This document shows, in pieces, positions 19,193 to 28,370 of a stretch of DNA of 64,000 bases. The notes under the pieces were generated by a model, which saw only the letters and a program-made list of their open reading frames with translations, made no database searches and was not told the origin of the DNA. Position 1 is the stretch's first letter. Each line of letters begins with the position of its first letter. Location of the stretch: the NCBI GenBank assembly GCA_963803295.1, contig CAWDMC010000022.1, positions 496,001 to 560,000 of the forward strand. The letters run 5' to 3'. Made by a program: the position numbers and the translations under genes. This stretch comes from CAWDMC01 sp963803295 (lineage in GTDB: Bacteria; Acidobacteriota; Terriglobia; UBA7540).

Positions 19193-20100
19193 ATGGCTCT
19201 TGAAGAATACCGACGCAAAAGGGATTTCGGAAAGACACCCGAACCACCGCCCCGGGCCATCAAGGCGCGCAGGGATAAACTCTCCTATCTCATCCAGAAG
19301 CACGAGGCGACGCGGTTGCATTACGACTTCAGGCTTGAGCTGAACGGCGTTCTCTTAAGTTGGGCCGTGACCAAAGGGCCAAGTCTCGATCCCGCCGACA
19401 AGCGGCTTGCGGTCAGGACAGAAGACCATCCGCTCTCCTACGGCGCCTTCGAAGGCACGATACCGAAAGGCCAGTATGGGGGCGGCACGGTCATGCTGTG
19501 GGACGAAGGCACCTGGGAACCCAAGGGCGATCCTCGCGCCGGGCTCCAGAAAGGCCATCTCTCGTTCACGCTGCGCGGCGAACGGTTGAAGGGCGACTGG
19601 GACCTTGTCCGCATGCGTGAAGATGCCCGGAAGGAGAACTGGCTGCTTATAAAAGCAAAGGACGCCGAAGCACGCGCGAACGGCGAGGCGGCAGGTTTTC
19701 TCGATGATCTTGCCTATAGCGTGACCAGCGGACGTTCGATGGACGCTATCGCGTCCGGCGAGAAACCGGTGGCGCGCGTCAAGCCTGGCAAGTCTGTCAA
19801 GACCGACAAGGCCAAAAAAGCCACGAGACCCGCGAAGAATGGCGCCCCGGCGCAAACGACACTCTCCGCCTTGGAAAAGCAGTACCCGGCCGTCCAGCTT
19901 GCCACACTGGTGGATGCGGCTCCGGAAGGCGACAACTGGCTGCATGAAATCAAATTCGATGGCTACCGTCTACTTGGCTTTTTGTCAGACAGCGGAGTCC
20001 GTCTACGTACGCGTAATGGCCTCGATTGGACCCCGAAATTTCCAACCATTGCCAGGGCCATTGCTGTCCTGAAGGCCACTGATGCCGTCCTCGACATGGA
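19193..20100 (+). pseudogene. ligD: LigD, 5' part (3'-phosphoesterase and start of ligase domain)
   Basis: ATP-dependent multifunctional ligase of bacterial non-homologous end joining. This part holds the phosphoesterase domain (HEATRLHYDFRLELNGVLLS, GTIPKGQYGGGTVMLWDEG), a basic Lys-rich linker, and the start of the ligase domain with the adenylated lysine in EIKFDGYR. The gene stops at VLDM, codon about 302, where an IS21-like element is inserted; the frame resumes precisely at 24275. ATG 19193 is preferred to a TTG at 19169. Domain order is phosphoesterase-ligase-polymerase. No ku gene is visible in the window. Confidence 0.9.
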
Positions 20101-20246
20101 TGTCGGCATCAGGATATAAGGGGGCCAAAATCATCAGTCTGAGGGGAGCCAGGTCTTGAATCCCTCATCGGCGGGGACGCGGTATCCACTCTATAACAGA
20201 CTCTATATGTCGACAGAGAAAGAAGCGATTTTAGCCGGACCTGGGG

Positions 20247-20822
20247 TCAGTGGAGCATTTGGTACGGGACGGGCTCCGAACACTTTCCGGTGCTGACGAG
20301 AGCGCGTAGATCTTGCAAATTGGCGACTGGTTCGCAGTACCCGCGCCAAAGCGGTTGCGCCGTTTCGTTTGATGTCACCGTAAGAAAAGCCAGAATGTAC
20401 ATGTGGGCGATACCACCTACTTCGTAAAGGACGAAACATTTGGACTTCGTAACCCCGGCAAAAATCAGGCGCATTCGCGGAATGGTTTCGTCGTAGATGA
20501 CGTCTGTGGCATTGAAGTCCTTTCCGGGGTTCGCCATGAGCAAGCGTGAGCCCCCTTGTTCAGTAAATCGCTGAAGCACCGGCGGCGGAAGTGCCTTCAC
20601 GTCTTTGACGATTACAAAATCTCCTTCAAGAAATCGTTCCCTTTCGGACTGAGGCATCTCGGTTTTCGGGAACTCAGCAAAGAGTCCCCGTGCGGCAACA
20701 GGAGGTGCAACAAGAGGCGCATCGGCCGTCCTCCACCACCGAGTTACGAAGAACGTTACGACCGCCAGTAGGACTACGGCTGCCAGGGCAATTAGGAGCA
20801 TCCATTTCCGATTTTTTCCCAT
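20247..20822 (-). CDS. passenger protein of IS21-like element (membrane-anchored, unknown)
   Basis: A 191-residue protein: basic N-terminus, one transmembrane anchor (WMLLIALAAVVLLAVVTFFV), then an extracytoplasmic domain with EGDFVIVKDVKALPPPVLQ, a DVIYDETIPRMRLIFAG strand and a C-terminal part with Cys at CFVLYEV, RGYCEP and TGKCSE. No family was recognised. It lies inside the inverted repeats but diverges from the transposition genes, so it is cargo. The copy in the second element differs by a single Leu/Pro change near residue 47, so the cargo moved with the element. Confidence 0.65.
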   Translation of the reverse strand: MGKNRKWMLLIALAAVVLLAVVTFFVTRWWRTADAPLVAPPVAARGLFAEFPKTEMPQSERERFLEGDFVIVKDVKALPPPVLQRFTEQGGSRLLMANPGKDFNATDVIYDETIPRMRLIFAGVTKSKCFVLYEVGGIAHMYILAFLTVTSNETAQPLWRGYCEPVANLQDLRALVSTGKCSEPVPYQMLH

Positions 20823-20944
20823 AAACCCGGCATCTTACGCCGCTGATAGTGATCTGTCCATGCCGTACCTTTGCCAGGGCGGCGACTAATACCGTAGAGG
20901 TTGCTCACAATAGCGGGCTCGCATCCTGATTCGGAGCCCATGTG

Positions 20945-21397
20945 ATGAGTGATCGCCGCTGTCGCTATTGCCAGCAACTTTTCCAGCCTTCCCGTTATCA
21001 TCCCCAGCAGTTTGTCTGCAACCGACCGGATTGGCAGACGCAGCGCCGCCGCGAATATCACCGTCGCAAGCTCCACACCGATGCCGAGTACCACCAGGTC
21101 TGCCGGGACAGCCAAGAGAAATGGCGTAGACGAAATCCCGATTATCCCCGCCAGTACCGGCAGTCTCACCCTGAATCCGTCGAGCGTAATCGGCAGGGTC
21201 AGCGCCGGCGAGACCGCAAGCGCCACCTGCAGAATCTTGTAAAGAACAACTTGGCTTTCGACCTAAAGCATTCCGCGGCAGAGGTTTGGCTCCTTGGACC
21301 CGAGGCCGAGCATCTTGCAAAGAACAACTTAGCTTTCTCCCAAGTCCTGATTCTTCCAACACTTACGCAAAATCCACCTGCCGGGCCGGCATCTTGA
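20945..21397 (+). CDS. small Cys/Arg-rich helper ORF of IS21-like element
   Basis: A 150-residue, very basic protein starting MSDRRCRYCQQLFQPS with a CxxC pair and a later Cys (QQFVCNRPDW), suggestive of a zinc ribbon. A helical run rich in Arg, Gln and Tyr (RRREYHRRKLHTDAEYHQV) follows. Similar proteins are found upstream of istA in IS21-like elements of acidobacteria and planctomycetes. DNA binding is inferred. The C-terminal residues differ from copy B because of a one-base indel near 21372. Confidence 0.55.
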   Translation: MSDRRCRYCQQLFQPSRYHPQQFVCNRPDWQTQRRREYHRRKLHTDAEYHQVCRDSQEKWRRRNPDYPRQYRQSHPESVERNRQGQRRRDRKRHLQNLVKNNLAFDLKHSAAEVWLLGPEAEHLAKNNLAFSQVLILPTLTQNPPAGPAS

Positions 21398-21446
21398 AAA
21401 GAACATGTCTCTGGTGTCACCCGCTGGCCTGCCTTAAAACTGACCT

Positions 21447-23042
21447 ATGCTGAATACCGACCGCATTAACGAAATTCACCGGCTGTTTCACGGCGAGCAC
21501 TGGTCTGCCCGGAAGATCGCTCACCACTTGCACATGGCGCGAAAAACTCTGCGGAAGTACATCCAGTCACCGGTACAGATTCCCGCTCGCCGTCAACGAA
21601 CCAGCAAGATTGATGCTTTCAAGTCGACCGTCGCCGACTTGCTGGAGCAGGACCCGAGCGCCAGCGCCGTGGTCATCCTGCAGCGCTTACGGCCGCTCGG
21701 GTACGACGGCGGCATTACTGTTCTGCGAAATTACGCCCGCCAATTGCGTGGCCCTGTGCATCCGCCCCGCGCCTTTGTGCGCATGGAACCCGGCCCCGCG
21801 GAGCGCTTCGAGATCGACTGGGGTCACTTCGGTACGCTCGACTATGCTGGCGACAAGCGCAATCTTTATGCCTTCTGCCTGGTCGAGGCTCACAGCCGGA
21901 TGCTCTACGTCGAGTTCACCCATAGTCAGAGTTTCGAGACCTTCGTCCGTTGCCACCTGCATGCCTTTGAGGCTCTGCATGGTGTTGCCCGCGAATGCTG
22001 GTATGACAATCTTCTGACCGTCGTCGCCGAGCACGTCGGCACTCTGGTCCGCTTCAATCCCCGCTTCCTGGCCTTCGCCCGCGAGTGTGGATTCTTTCCC
22101 CGCGCCTGCAACCCGGCGGCGGGCTGGGAAAAAGGCAAGGTTGAACGCGGGGGCGTCGGCTATCTGCGCCAGAACTTCTGGCCGCTTCGCCAGTTCACCG
22201 ACTTGTCCGATGTCAACCGCCAAGTGAGGGAATGGCTGGATCAAGTGGCCAACCAGCGTCTGCACCGCGAAACCCGTGAGCGGCCTAGCGAGCGCTTTCG
22301 CCCGGACTGTCTCCGACTGCTGCCAGCCCTGGTTCCCGATTACCGCGACACAGTCGAGGCCCTGGTGCATAAGGACCTTCGCTTGCAGTTCGATGGCAAT
22401 CGCTACTGCGCCCCGCCGCACCTGGTGGGCCAGCGTCTCACCGTCAAGGCCGATGCTTTCTCGGTGGCGCTTTATCACCGCAATCAAGAGATCGTTCGCT
22501 ATCCCCGCTGCTGGCGGCGCGGTCAAACCTTTGGGGCCGAGCGCTTTGAGAAAGAGTTGCTTGCCCACAAGGCGGCTGCCCAGAGATCGCAAGCCCAGCG
22601 GCGCTTGATCGCCTTGTTGGTCAGTGACTGCAGTCAGGAGACCGTCGAAGCCTACCTTCGCGGGCTGGCCGACTCCAACCGCACTCTCTCCCGCCAGATC
22701 ACCGAACTTCTGCAGTTGATTCGGCAGTACGGGCCGCAAGCCGTGGCCGCAGCCCTGCAGAAAGCACTTGCCGCCCGTGCCTTCGGAGCCGATTACGTCG
22801 CCAATCTCTTGCGGCAGCAACTCTCGCCCCGCAATCCTCAGCCCCCTCTGCAACTCCGCGATCCCGAACTGAACCAACTGGTGACCGATCCCTTGTCGCT
22901 GTTGGATTACGACGCCTTCATTGTCGAGGCGCGAAAGGAACCGCATGACTCCCCTGGAACAAAAGCTCGAACAACTGAAACTGGCGACGATGAGTCAAAA
23001 GCTGGAACAGACCCTGAAGGAAGCGACGGCGAAAAATCTTAG
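21447..23042 (+). CDS. istA: IS21-family transposase IstA, copy A
   Basis: A 531-residue DDE transposase. N-terminal helix-turn-helix: GEHWSARKIAHHLHMARKTL. Catalytic residues: Asp in RFEIDWGHFGTLDY, Asp in ECWYDNLLTVV, Glu in KGKVERGGVGYL. The C-terminal domain includes DGNRYCAPPHLVGQ. The stop lies 98 bp inside istB, an arrangement typical of coupled istA/istB translation. Copy B on the other strand encodes a protein with the same sequence. Confidence 0.95.
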   Translation: MLNTDRINEIHRLFHGEHWSARKIAHHLHMARKTLRKYIQSPVQIPARRQRTSKIDAFKSTVADLLEQDPSASAVVILQRLRPLGYDGGITVLRNYARQLRGPVHPPRAFVRMEPGPAERFEIDWGHFGTLDYAGDKRNLYAFCLVEAHSRMLYVEFTHSQSFETFVRCHLHAFEALHGVARECWYDNLLTVVAEHVGTLVRFNPRFLAFARECGFFPRACNPAAGWEKGKVERGGVGYLRQNFWPLRQFTDLSDVNRQVREWLDQVANQRLHRETRERPSERFRPDCLRLLPALVPDYRDTVEALVHKDLRLQFDGNRYCAPPHLVGQRLTVKADAFSVALYHRNQEIVRYPRCWRRGQTFGAERFEKELLAHKAAAQRSQAQRRLIALLVSDCSQETVEAYLRGLADSNRTLSRQITELLQLIRQYGPQAVAAALQKALAARAFGADYVANLLRQQLSPRNPQPPLQLRDPELNQLVTDPLSLLDYDAFIVEARKEPHDSPGTKARTTETGDDESKAGTDPEGSDGEKS

Positions 23043-23697
23043 CTTCGCTGCCACGCTTGAAACCTTGGCCGATCTCGAACTGGAGGCTCGCAATCGCCGC
23101 GCCGTGGAGCGCCGCTTCCACCTCTCCCGCCTCCATGCGCAGCCCAGCATCGACACCTTTCACTTTCAGCACCACAAATCCCGAATGCAAAGCAAAAGCC
23201 GCATCCTCCGGCTGCTCGATCTCAACTTCCTGAAAGACGGCACTAACGTTGTCCTGATCGGTAATCCTGGGACGGGCAAAACCTATCTTGCCCAAATTCT
23301 CGGCTGGCGCGCTTGCCAGGCAAATGTGCGTACCCTTTTCACTTCCGCCATGGACATGCTGAATCACCTGCTGGCCTCCCAGGTCGATCATTCGCTCGTG
23401 CGCAAACTCCGCGTCTATACCGAGCCGACTCTGCTTATCTGCGACGAACTGGGATATCTTTCGCTCGACCAGCAGACTTCGAACCTTTTCTACCAGGTCA
23501 TCTCCACCCGCCACAGCCAGCACAAGAGCACCGTGATTACCACCAACACCGCATTTTCAGAATGGGGCAACATCCTGTTCAACACCACGATCGCCACGGC
23601 CATTGCCGACCGGCTGGTGGAAAACTCGGAGATCTTTCTGCTGGGTGGGGAGAGCCTGCGCAAAGCTCAGAAGGGCCAGCCGCCGGCATCGGCTTGA
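22945..23697 (+). CDS. istB: IS21-family helper ATPase IstB, copy A
   Basis: A 250-residue AAA+ ATPase. Walker A is GNPGTGKTYLA, Walker B is LLICDELGYLSL, sensor I is STVITTNTAFSEW. The ATG at 22945 follows GAAAGGA and matches the family start MTPLEQKLEQLKL; it overlaps istA by 98 bp. Copy B differs by one residue (GTNVV versus GANVV) near the Walker A motif. Confidence 0.95.
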   Translation: MTPLEQKLEQLKLATMSQKLEQTLKEATAKNLSFAATLETLADLELEARNRRAVERRFHLSRLHAQPSIDTFHFQHHKSRMQSKSRILRLLDLNFLKDGTNVVLIGNPGTGKTYLAQILGWRACQANVRTLFTSAMDMLNHLLASQVDHSLVRKLRVYTEPTLLICDELGYLSLDQQTSNLFYQVISTRHSQHKSTVITTNTAFSEWGNILFNTTIATAIADRLVENSEIFLLGGESLRKAQKGQPPASA

Positions 23698-23782
23698 ACC
23701 GGCTGGCTCTTCTCAGGCGCCGCTCTGTGCGATAGCCCTGACCGGAGGAGTCCGGCGGGTGAACCCCTCAACGGCGCTGCCG

Positions 23783-24103
23783 ATGAGGCGGGAGCGCTTC
23801 CTGCGCTCCCCCTCACATCTTCTCTCCATGTTCAACTTCAGCGCCAATCACGTCACCTTGCTTTCGCGGACGGAATACCGCTCGTGCGCGGTCTTCATGG
23901 TGCTCGACCATTCCACCCACCGCGTTTATCGGCTGCATGACTTCACCAAAGCCCACGCCATGGAGCCAGGCTCCTACTACTGCGTCTCGGGCAAGGTCAA
24001 CAGTGCCGACAAACTGTATCTGGTGATCGAATCGGTCAAGCCGGATGCCAAACACAACCGGTCTTCTATGGTTCCTGTTCCTGTTGACGGCGCGGGAAGA
24101 TAA
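23783..24103 (+). CDS. third helper ORF of IS21-like element
   Basis: A 106-residue protein downstream of istB, identical in copy B. The conserved-looking core runs from MFNFSANHVTLLSRTEYRSC through HRVYRLHDFTKAHAMEPGSY, with YYCVSGKVNSADKLYLVIESV; the beta-rich pattern resembles a small OB- or SH3-like fold, but I recognise no family. Translation may start at the internal ATG 23828. Conservation within both elements implies it is part of the transposition module. Confidence 0.5.
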   Translation: MRRERFLRSPSHLLSMFNFSANHVTLLSRTEYRSCAVFMVLDHSTHRVYRLHDFTKAHAMEPGSYYCVSGKVNSADKLYLVIESVKPDAKHNRSSMVPVPVDGAGR

Positions 24104-24274
24104 TCCTCATGGCGTGATTTAAGCGAGTTTAAGCGAGTTGGGAAAAAACTCGGCTGACGACGGCTGCCGCCAGCAACAGCAGCTCACACCGACGTGTGCG
24201 CGAGGACCAGCTCCGGTCCCTCCTGGCTCCCCTCAAACCGGTGAAAGTGGACCCCTTTTATCCCGGTGCTAACA

Positions 24275-25971
24275 ATGGAAGCCGTCGTTCTCGATGAAGA
24301 GGGCAAAAGCGGCTTTCAGGCGCTTCAGGCAGCCCTTGCAGAAGGCGGACGGCGCGATAACATCGTGGCCTACGCCTTCGACCTGCTGCACCTCAATGGC
24401 GAGAACCTGATACGCTCAAGTTGACAGAGCGCAAAGACGAACTGGCGGCGCTGCTGAAGAAATCCAAAGCCGGCTCATCCCTGCGCCTCAGCGATCATGT
24501 CATGGGCGGCGGGGCAGAAATGCTCGCCAAGGCCTGCAAGCTGGGACTTGAAGGGATCGTGTCTAAACGCACCGATGCTCCCTACACGACGAAACGCGAC
24601 AAGAATTGGCTGAAGGTGAAGTGCCAGCAGCGCCAGGAATTCATCATGATTGGCTACAGCAATGCAAAGAGCGGCGGTCGCGCGCTGGGCGCACTTTACC
24701 TGGGCTACAACCGCAGCGGCGACCTCAACTACGCCGGAAAGGTCGGCACCGGCTTCACAATGAAAAGCGCTCTCGCACTCACTGAAAAACTGGAAGCGCT
24801 CGCCATTGACAAGCCAGTCCTGGAGCGCCGGGCCATGAGCGGCAGCGGCGCTGGCGAGTATCGTACGATTCACTGGGTGAAGCCGGTCGTTCTGTGCGAA
24901 GTCGCCTTCACCGAATGGACTGGGGACGGCCGTGTCCGGCATCCATCCTTCCAGGGTTTGCGGGAAGACAAGAAAGCTGCCGAAGTACAGAGGGAAAAGC
25001 CTCAATCTGTAAAGAGCCCGCCGAAAACATCGCCCTTGAAAATCCCGTCCAAGCGCCTCGTGCTGGAGGGGATTACGATCACGCACCCGGAACGGGTGAT
25101 TTCAGAAACCGGACAGGTGACGAAGGGCGAGTTGGCGGAATATCACGCGGCAGTCGCGCCCTACATGTTGCCGCGTCTCCTGCGTCATCCTCTGAGCCTG
25201 CTCCGCTGCCCCTCGGGCATAGGGAACCAATGCTTCTACCAGCGCAATCCTGGCAAAGGTCTGGGCGTGGACGTGAAGCCTTTCAAGTTCCGGCACAAGG
25301 GCAAGAATTATGAATACCTCTACATTGAAGATGCGAAGGGCTTGCTCGAAATCATCCAGATGGGTGCGATTGAAATCCATCCCTGGGGCGCCAGCGTCGA
25401 CAACATCGACCATCCGGACCGGCTGATCTTCGATCTCGACTCCGCGCCGGACGTGCCTTTCGAGGCCGTCAAATTGGCGGCGCAGGATTTAAGAAAAAGG
25501 CTCAAGCGCAAGGGCCTGGAGTGCATACTGAAGTGTACCGGGGGCAAGGGCCTGCATGTCACCGTTCCACTCAGCGCGAAAGATGATTGGGACAGCGTAA
25601 AAACCTTCGCCGCCGCCCTTGCGCATGAAATGGTTGAGGCCGTGCCGGCGGCCTATATCGCGACTATGACCAAGGCCAAGCGTAACGGAAAAATCTTCAT
25701 CGATTTCTTCCGCAACGATTATACGGCGACGGCCATTGCCGACTACGCGGTCCGGGCAAGACCCGGAGCACCCGTCGCCCTGCCGCTTTCCTGGAACGAA
25801 CTGGACGTTCTGGAATCGGGGAGCCAATTCACAATGAAGGACGTGCTGGCGCGGTTGAAGCGCAAGAAGCCGACCCACTATGCCCGAGCCACAGCGGTTG
25901 CCCAAGGCATGAACAGGCCTCACGCAATATTCGCCATAAATCTTCCGTCGCGATGCTTCTCATCGACGTGA
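24275..25971 (+). pseudogene. ligD: LigD, 3' part (ligase and polymerase domains), frameshifted
   Basis: Resumes at the target duplication with MEAVVLDEEGKSGFQALQ. A one-base deletion near 24410 breaks the frame in NGENL|TLKLTER; from 24421 it is open to the end. Ligase motifs EGIVSKR and NWLKVKC are intact. The primase-polymerase domain follows, with GNQCFYQRNPGKGL, the catalytic-type DLDSAPDVPF, CTGGKGLHVTVPL and FIDFFRNDYTATA. The last codons overlap the cysteine hydrolase start by 19 bp. Without IS copy A and the frameshift the protein would be a normal-length LigD. Confidence 0.9.
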
Positions 25972-26345
25972 TCAATGACTTCGAATTTCCGGACGGAAAG
26001 GACGTCCTTCAGCGCGCCTTCGAAATTGCGCCGCCGTTCGCCCGCCTTAAAAGGAAAGCCCGCGAGGCAGGCGTTCCCACGATTTATGTCAACGATAATG
26101 TTGGTCAATGGCGGTCGGACACTAAAAGGCTGCTGCAATATTGCTTGAGGCCTGAAGCGCCGGGCCTTCACTTCGTCGAGCAGCTCCAGCCCGATGACGA
26201 TGATTATTTCATCCTCAAGCCGATGCATTCGGCCTTCTATCAAACGCCGCTCGATCTTTTGCAGGGGGAACTCGGCGCGTCGTTGATCATCCTGTCCGGC
26301 CTTGCCACGAATAGCTGCATTCTCTGCACCGCACACGCCGCTAAC
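25953..26345 (+). pseudogene. cysteine hydrolase (isochorismatase-like), 5' part
   Basis: The frame starts MLLIDVINDFEFPDG, with the N-terminal Asp of the isochorismatase-like catalytic triad, a Lys in FILKPMHSAFYQT, and the nucleophilic Cys region GLATNSCILCTAHAAN. It breaks right after HAAN, where an IS1634-type element is inserted; the rest is found at 28221-28370. The neighbours (ligD upstream with overlap, polX downstream with overlap) suggest a co-translated repair-linked operon, although the substrate is unknown. The start may lie further upstream without an ATG. Confidence 0.8.
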
Positions 26346-28217
26346 CTGACTTTCGCAATAAGACCGAACCAGCCGAGAGATTTCCGACCCGATTTCTTAT
26401 AACGCCTTGTGCTGCAACGTTGCCTGTAAGGAGGGAGGTTGGAATCGCGTGTAGTGCCGACCTACCCCCTTGCAGTCCACCGGATTTCTGTCATTCTGCC
26501 TTCCAAGATGTTTCTGCGTGCCAAGCTCAGGAAGAAGGACGGCAAGCCTCATCGCTATTTCAGCGTGGTGGAGAACCGCCGGGTGGGCCAGAAGCGGATG
26601 GCCCAGCGAACGGTGCTCTATCTGGGTGAGATCAACGACGGTCAGGAAGCGGCCTGGCGCAAGAGTTTGGAGGTGTTCGATGAGAGTTCTCATCAGTACT
26701 CGACCCTGAGTATATTTCCCGAAGACCGAGAGATTCCAGCGGAAGCCAGCAACACTCTGCAAGTGAAACTCAGCGAGATGCAACTGCGCCGGCCGCGGAT
26801 CTTTGGCAACTGCTGGCTGGGGTGCGAACTGTGGCGACAACTGCAGTTGCAGGAGTTCTGGCAAGAGAAGTTGGCGGCGGCGACGAAGCGGGAAACCGTG
26901 CCCTGGGAAAAGGTGCTGCGCCTGTTGGTGGTGAATCGCTTGATCGAACCCGGCAGCGAGTTTCGTCTCCACCGGCACTGGTTCGATCAAAGCGCCATGG
27001 CCGAGTTGTTGGAAGCGGATTTTGCGGTGGCCGAGAAAGATCGTCTTTACCGTTGCCTGGATCGCCTGTTGGAGCACCAGTCCGCCTTGTTCGCCCACCT
27101 GCGGCAGCGTTGGCAGGATCTGTTCCAGGCGCAGTTTGACGTGCTGCTCTACGATCTCACCAGCACTTATATCGAAGGCGAGGGAGAGGCGATTCCCAAA
27201 GCCAGATACGGCTACAGCCGCGACCAGCGGTTCGATTGCAAGCAAGTGGTGATCGCTTTGGTGATCACGCCGGAAGGCTTTCCCCTGGCCTATGAAGTGA
27301 TGGAGGGGAACACCTCGGATAAGACCACGCTGCGCGCCTTTTTGGAGAAGATCAAGGAGACCTATGGTCAGGCGCGGCGGGTCTGGCTGATGGATCGTGG
27401 TATTCCCACGGAAGCGGTGCTGGCCGAGATGCGCGCGGGGCCGGGCGAAGTTTTCTACCTGGTGGGAACGGGGCGCAGCAAAATCCGGCAGTACGAGAAG
27501 AAGTGGCTGGATCTGCCCTGGCAGAAGGTGCGCGAGGCGGTGGAAGTGAAATTGTTCGCCGCCGCAGGCGAACTGTATGTGCTGGCCAAGAGCGAAGGAC
27601 GGCGGGCGAAAGAGCGAGCCATGCGGCGCAAGAAGGTGGCTCGGCTGTTGCGCAAATTGCGGGTGATGCGCCGTAGTTGTCCTCGCCGGGATCAACTGTT
27701 GTTGCGTCTGGGCGCCGCCAAGAAGGAGGTGGGCGGGGCGGCGCGTTTCGTCCAGATCGAGGTGCCGCGCGAAGGCGCAGCGGTGACGCAGGAGAGTTTC
27801 CACTTCCGGGTGGACAAGCCCAAGCTGAAAAAGGCCGAGGCGCAAGATGGTCATTATTTGCTCCGTTCCAATCTGCTGGGGGAGGACCCCGGCGTCCTGT
27901 GGGAGCGCTATGTGCAGTTGACCCAAATTGAGGCGGCTTTCAAAACCCTGAAAAGCGAATTGGGCATTCGGCCCCTTTACCATCAATTGGGACATCGCGT
28001 GGAGGCTCACATTCTCATCGCCTTCCTGGCTTACTCTCTGTGGGTGACCCTGAAGAACCGCTTGCAAGCCCTGGCTCCGGGACTGACGCCCAAAGCCGTG
28101 CTGGAAAAACTGAGCACCATTCAGATGCTGGACGTTTGCCTGCCCACCACCGATGGGCGTCAGTTGGTGATGCCCCGCTACACTCAGCCGGAACCCGAAC
28201 AGACCATCCTGCTGCAC
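26346..28217 (+). mobile_element. IS1634-type element in cysteine hydrolase gene
   Basis: Boundaries are inferred from the interrupted hydrolase: HAAN ends at 26345 and the hydrolase resumes with MRHLKIIVPRD at 28221. The bases AAC occur at both edges (26343-26345, 28218-28220), but a full target duplication and terminal repeats could not be resolved by eye. Size of about 1.87 kb fits the family. Confidence 0.75.
26508..28217 (+). CDS. IS1634/IS4-superfamily transposase
   Basis: DDE transposase of the IS1634 type. Asp in LLYDLTSTYIEGE, Asp in RVWLMDRGIPTEAV, and Glu in QLTQIEAAFKTLKSEL, followed by HILIAFLAYSLW. ATG 26508 (MFLRAKLRKKDG) matches the usual start; an open frame extends upstream to 26439. 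The element's 3' end lacks a stop in this frame: translation continues into the hydrolase remnant and ends at 28370, so the last 49 or so residues of the 3'-extended ORF are host-derived. Confidence 0.88.
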
Positions 28218-28220
28218 AAC

Positions 28221-28370
28221 ATGCGTCATCTGAAGATCATCGTGCCCCGCGATTGCTGCGCCGCGCGCACGGCGCGGGAACACGGCCAGGCGCTTGAGCA
28301 TATCGGAGCGATGGATGACGCGAGAGTCGTTTCGTCTCCCTCGCTGCGGCTTAAGGGATTGTATGGCTGA
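28221..28370 (+). pseudogene. cysteine hydrolase (isochorismatase-like), 3' part
   Basis: MRHLKIIVPRDCCAARTARE, then EHGQALEHIGAMDDARVV and SSPSLRL form the C-terminal segment of the hydrolase interrupted at 26345, in frame with the transposase ORF. The stop TGA overlaps the polX start (ATGGCTGA), showing the genes were translationally coupled. Confidence 0.8.

Larger units (their letters stand above)
20101..24274 (+). mobile_element. IS21-like element, copy A (4,174 bp) in ligD
   Basis: Ends are imperfect inverted repeats beginning TGTCGGCATCAGGATATAAG (left) and TGTTAGCACCGGGATAAAAG (right, complement), with GAGGGGAGCCAGG shared further in. Flanking bases are ATGGA at 20096-20100 and ATGGA at 24275-24279, a 5-bp target duplication; removing the element restores the ligD reading frame. 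It carries five genes: a minus-strand passenger, a Cys/basic small protein, istA, istB and a 106-residue ORF. Copy B at 29284-37283 is nearly identical. Confidence 0.93.

Noticed and set aside
21687..22946. 419-codon frame antisense to istA (and its mirror at 30613-31872)
   Set aside because: Shadow of the IS21 transposase on the other strand; no start signal or family motif.
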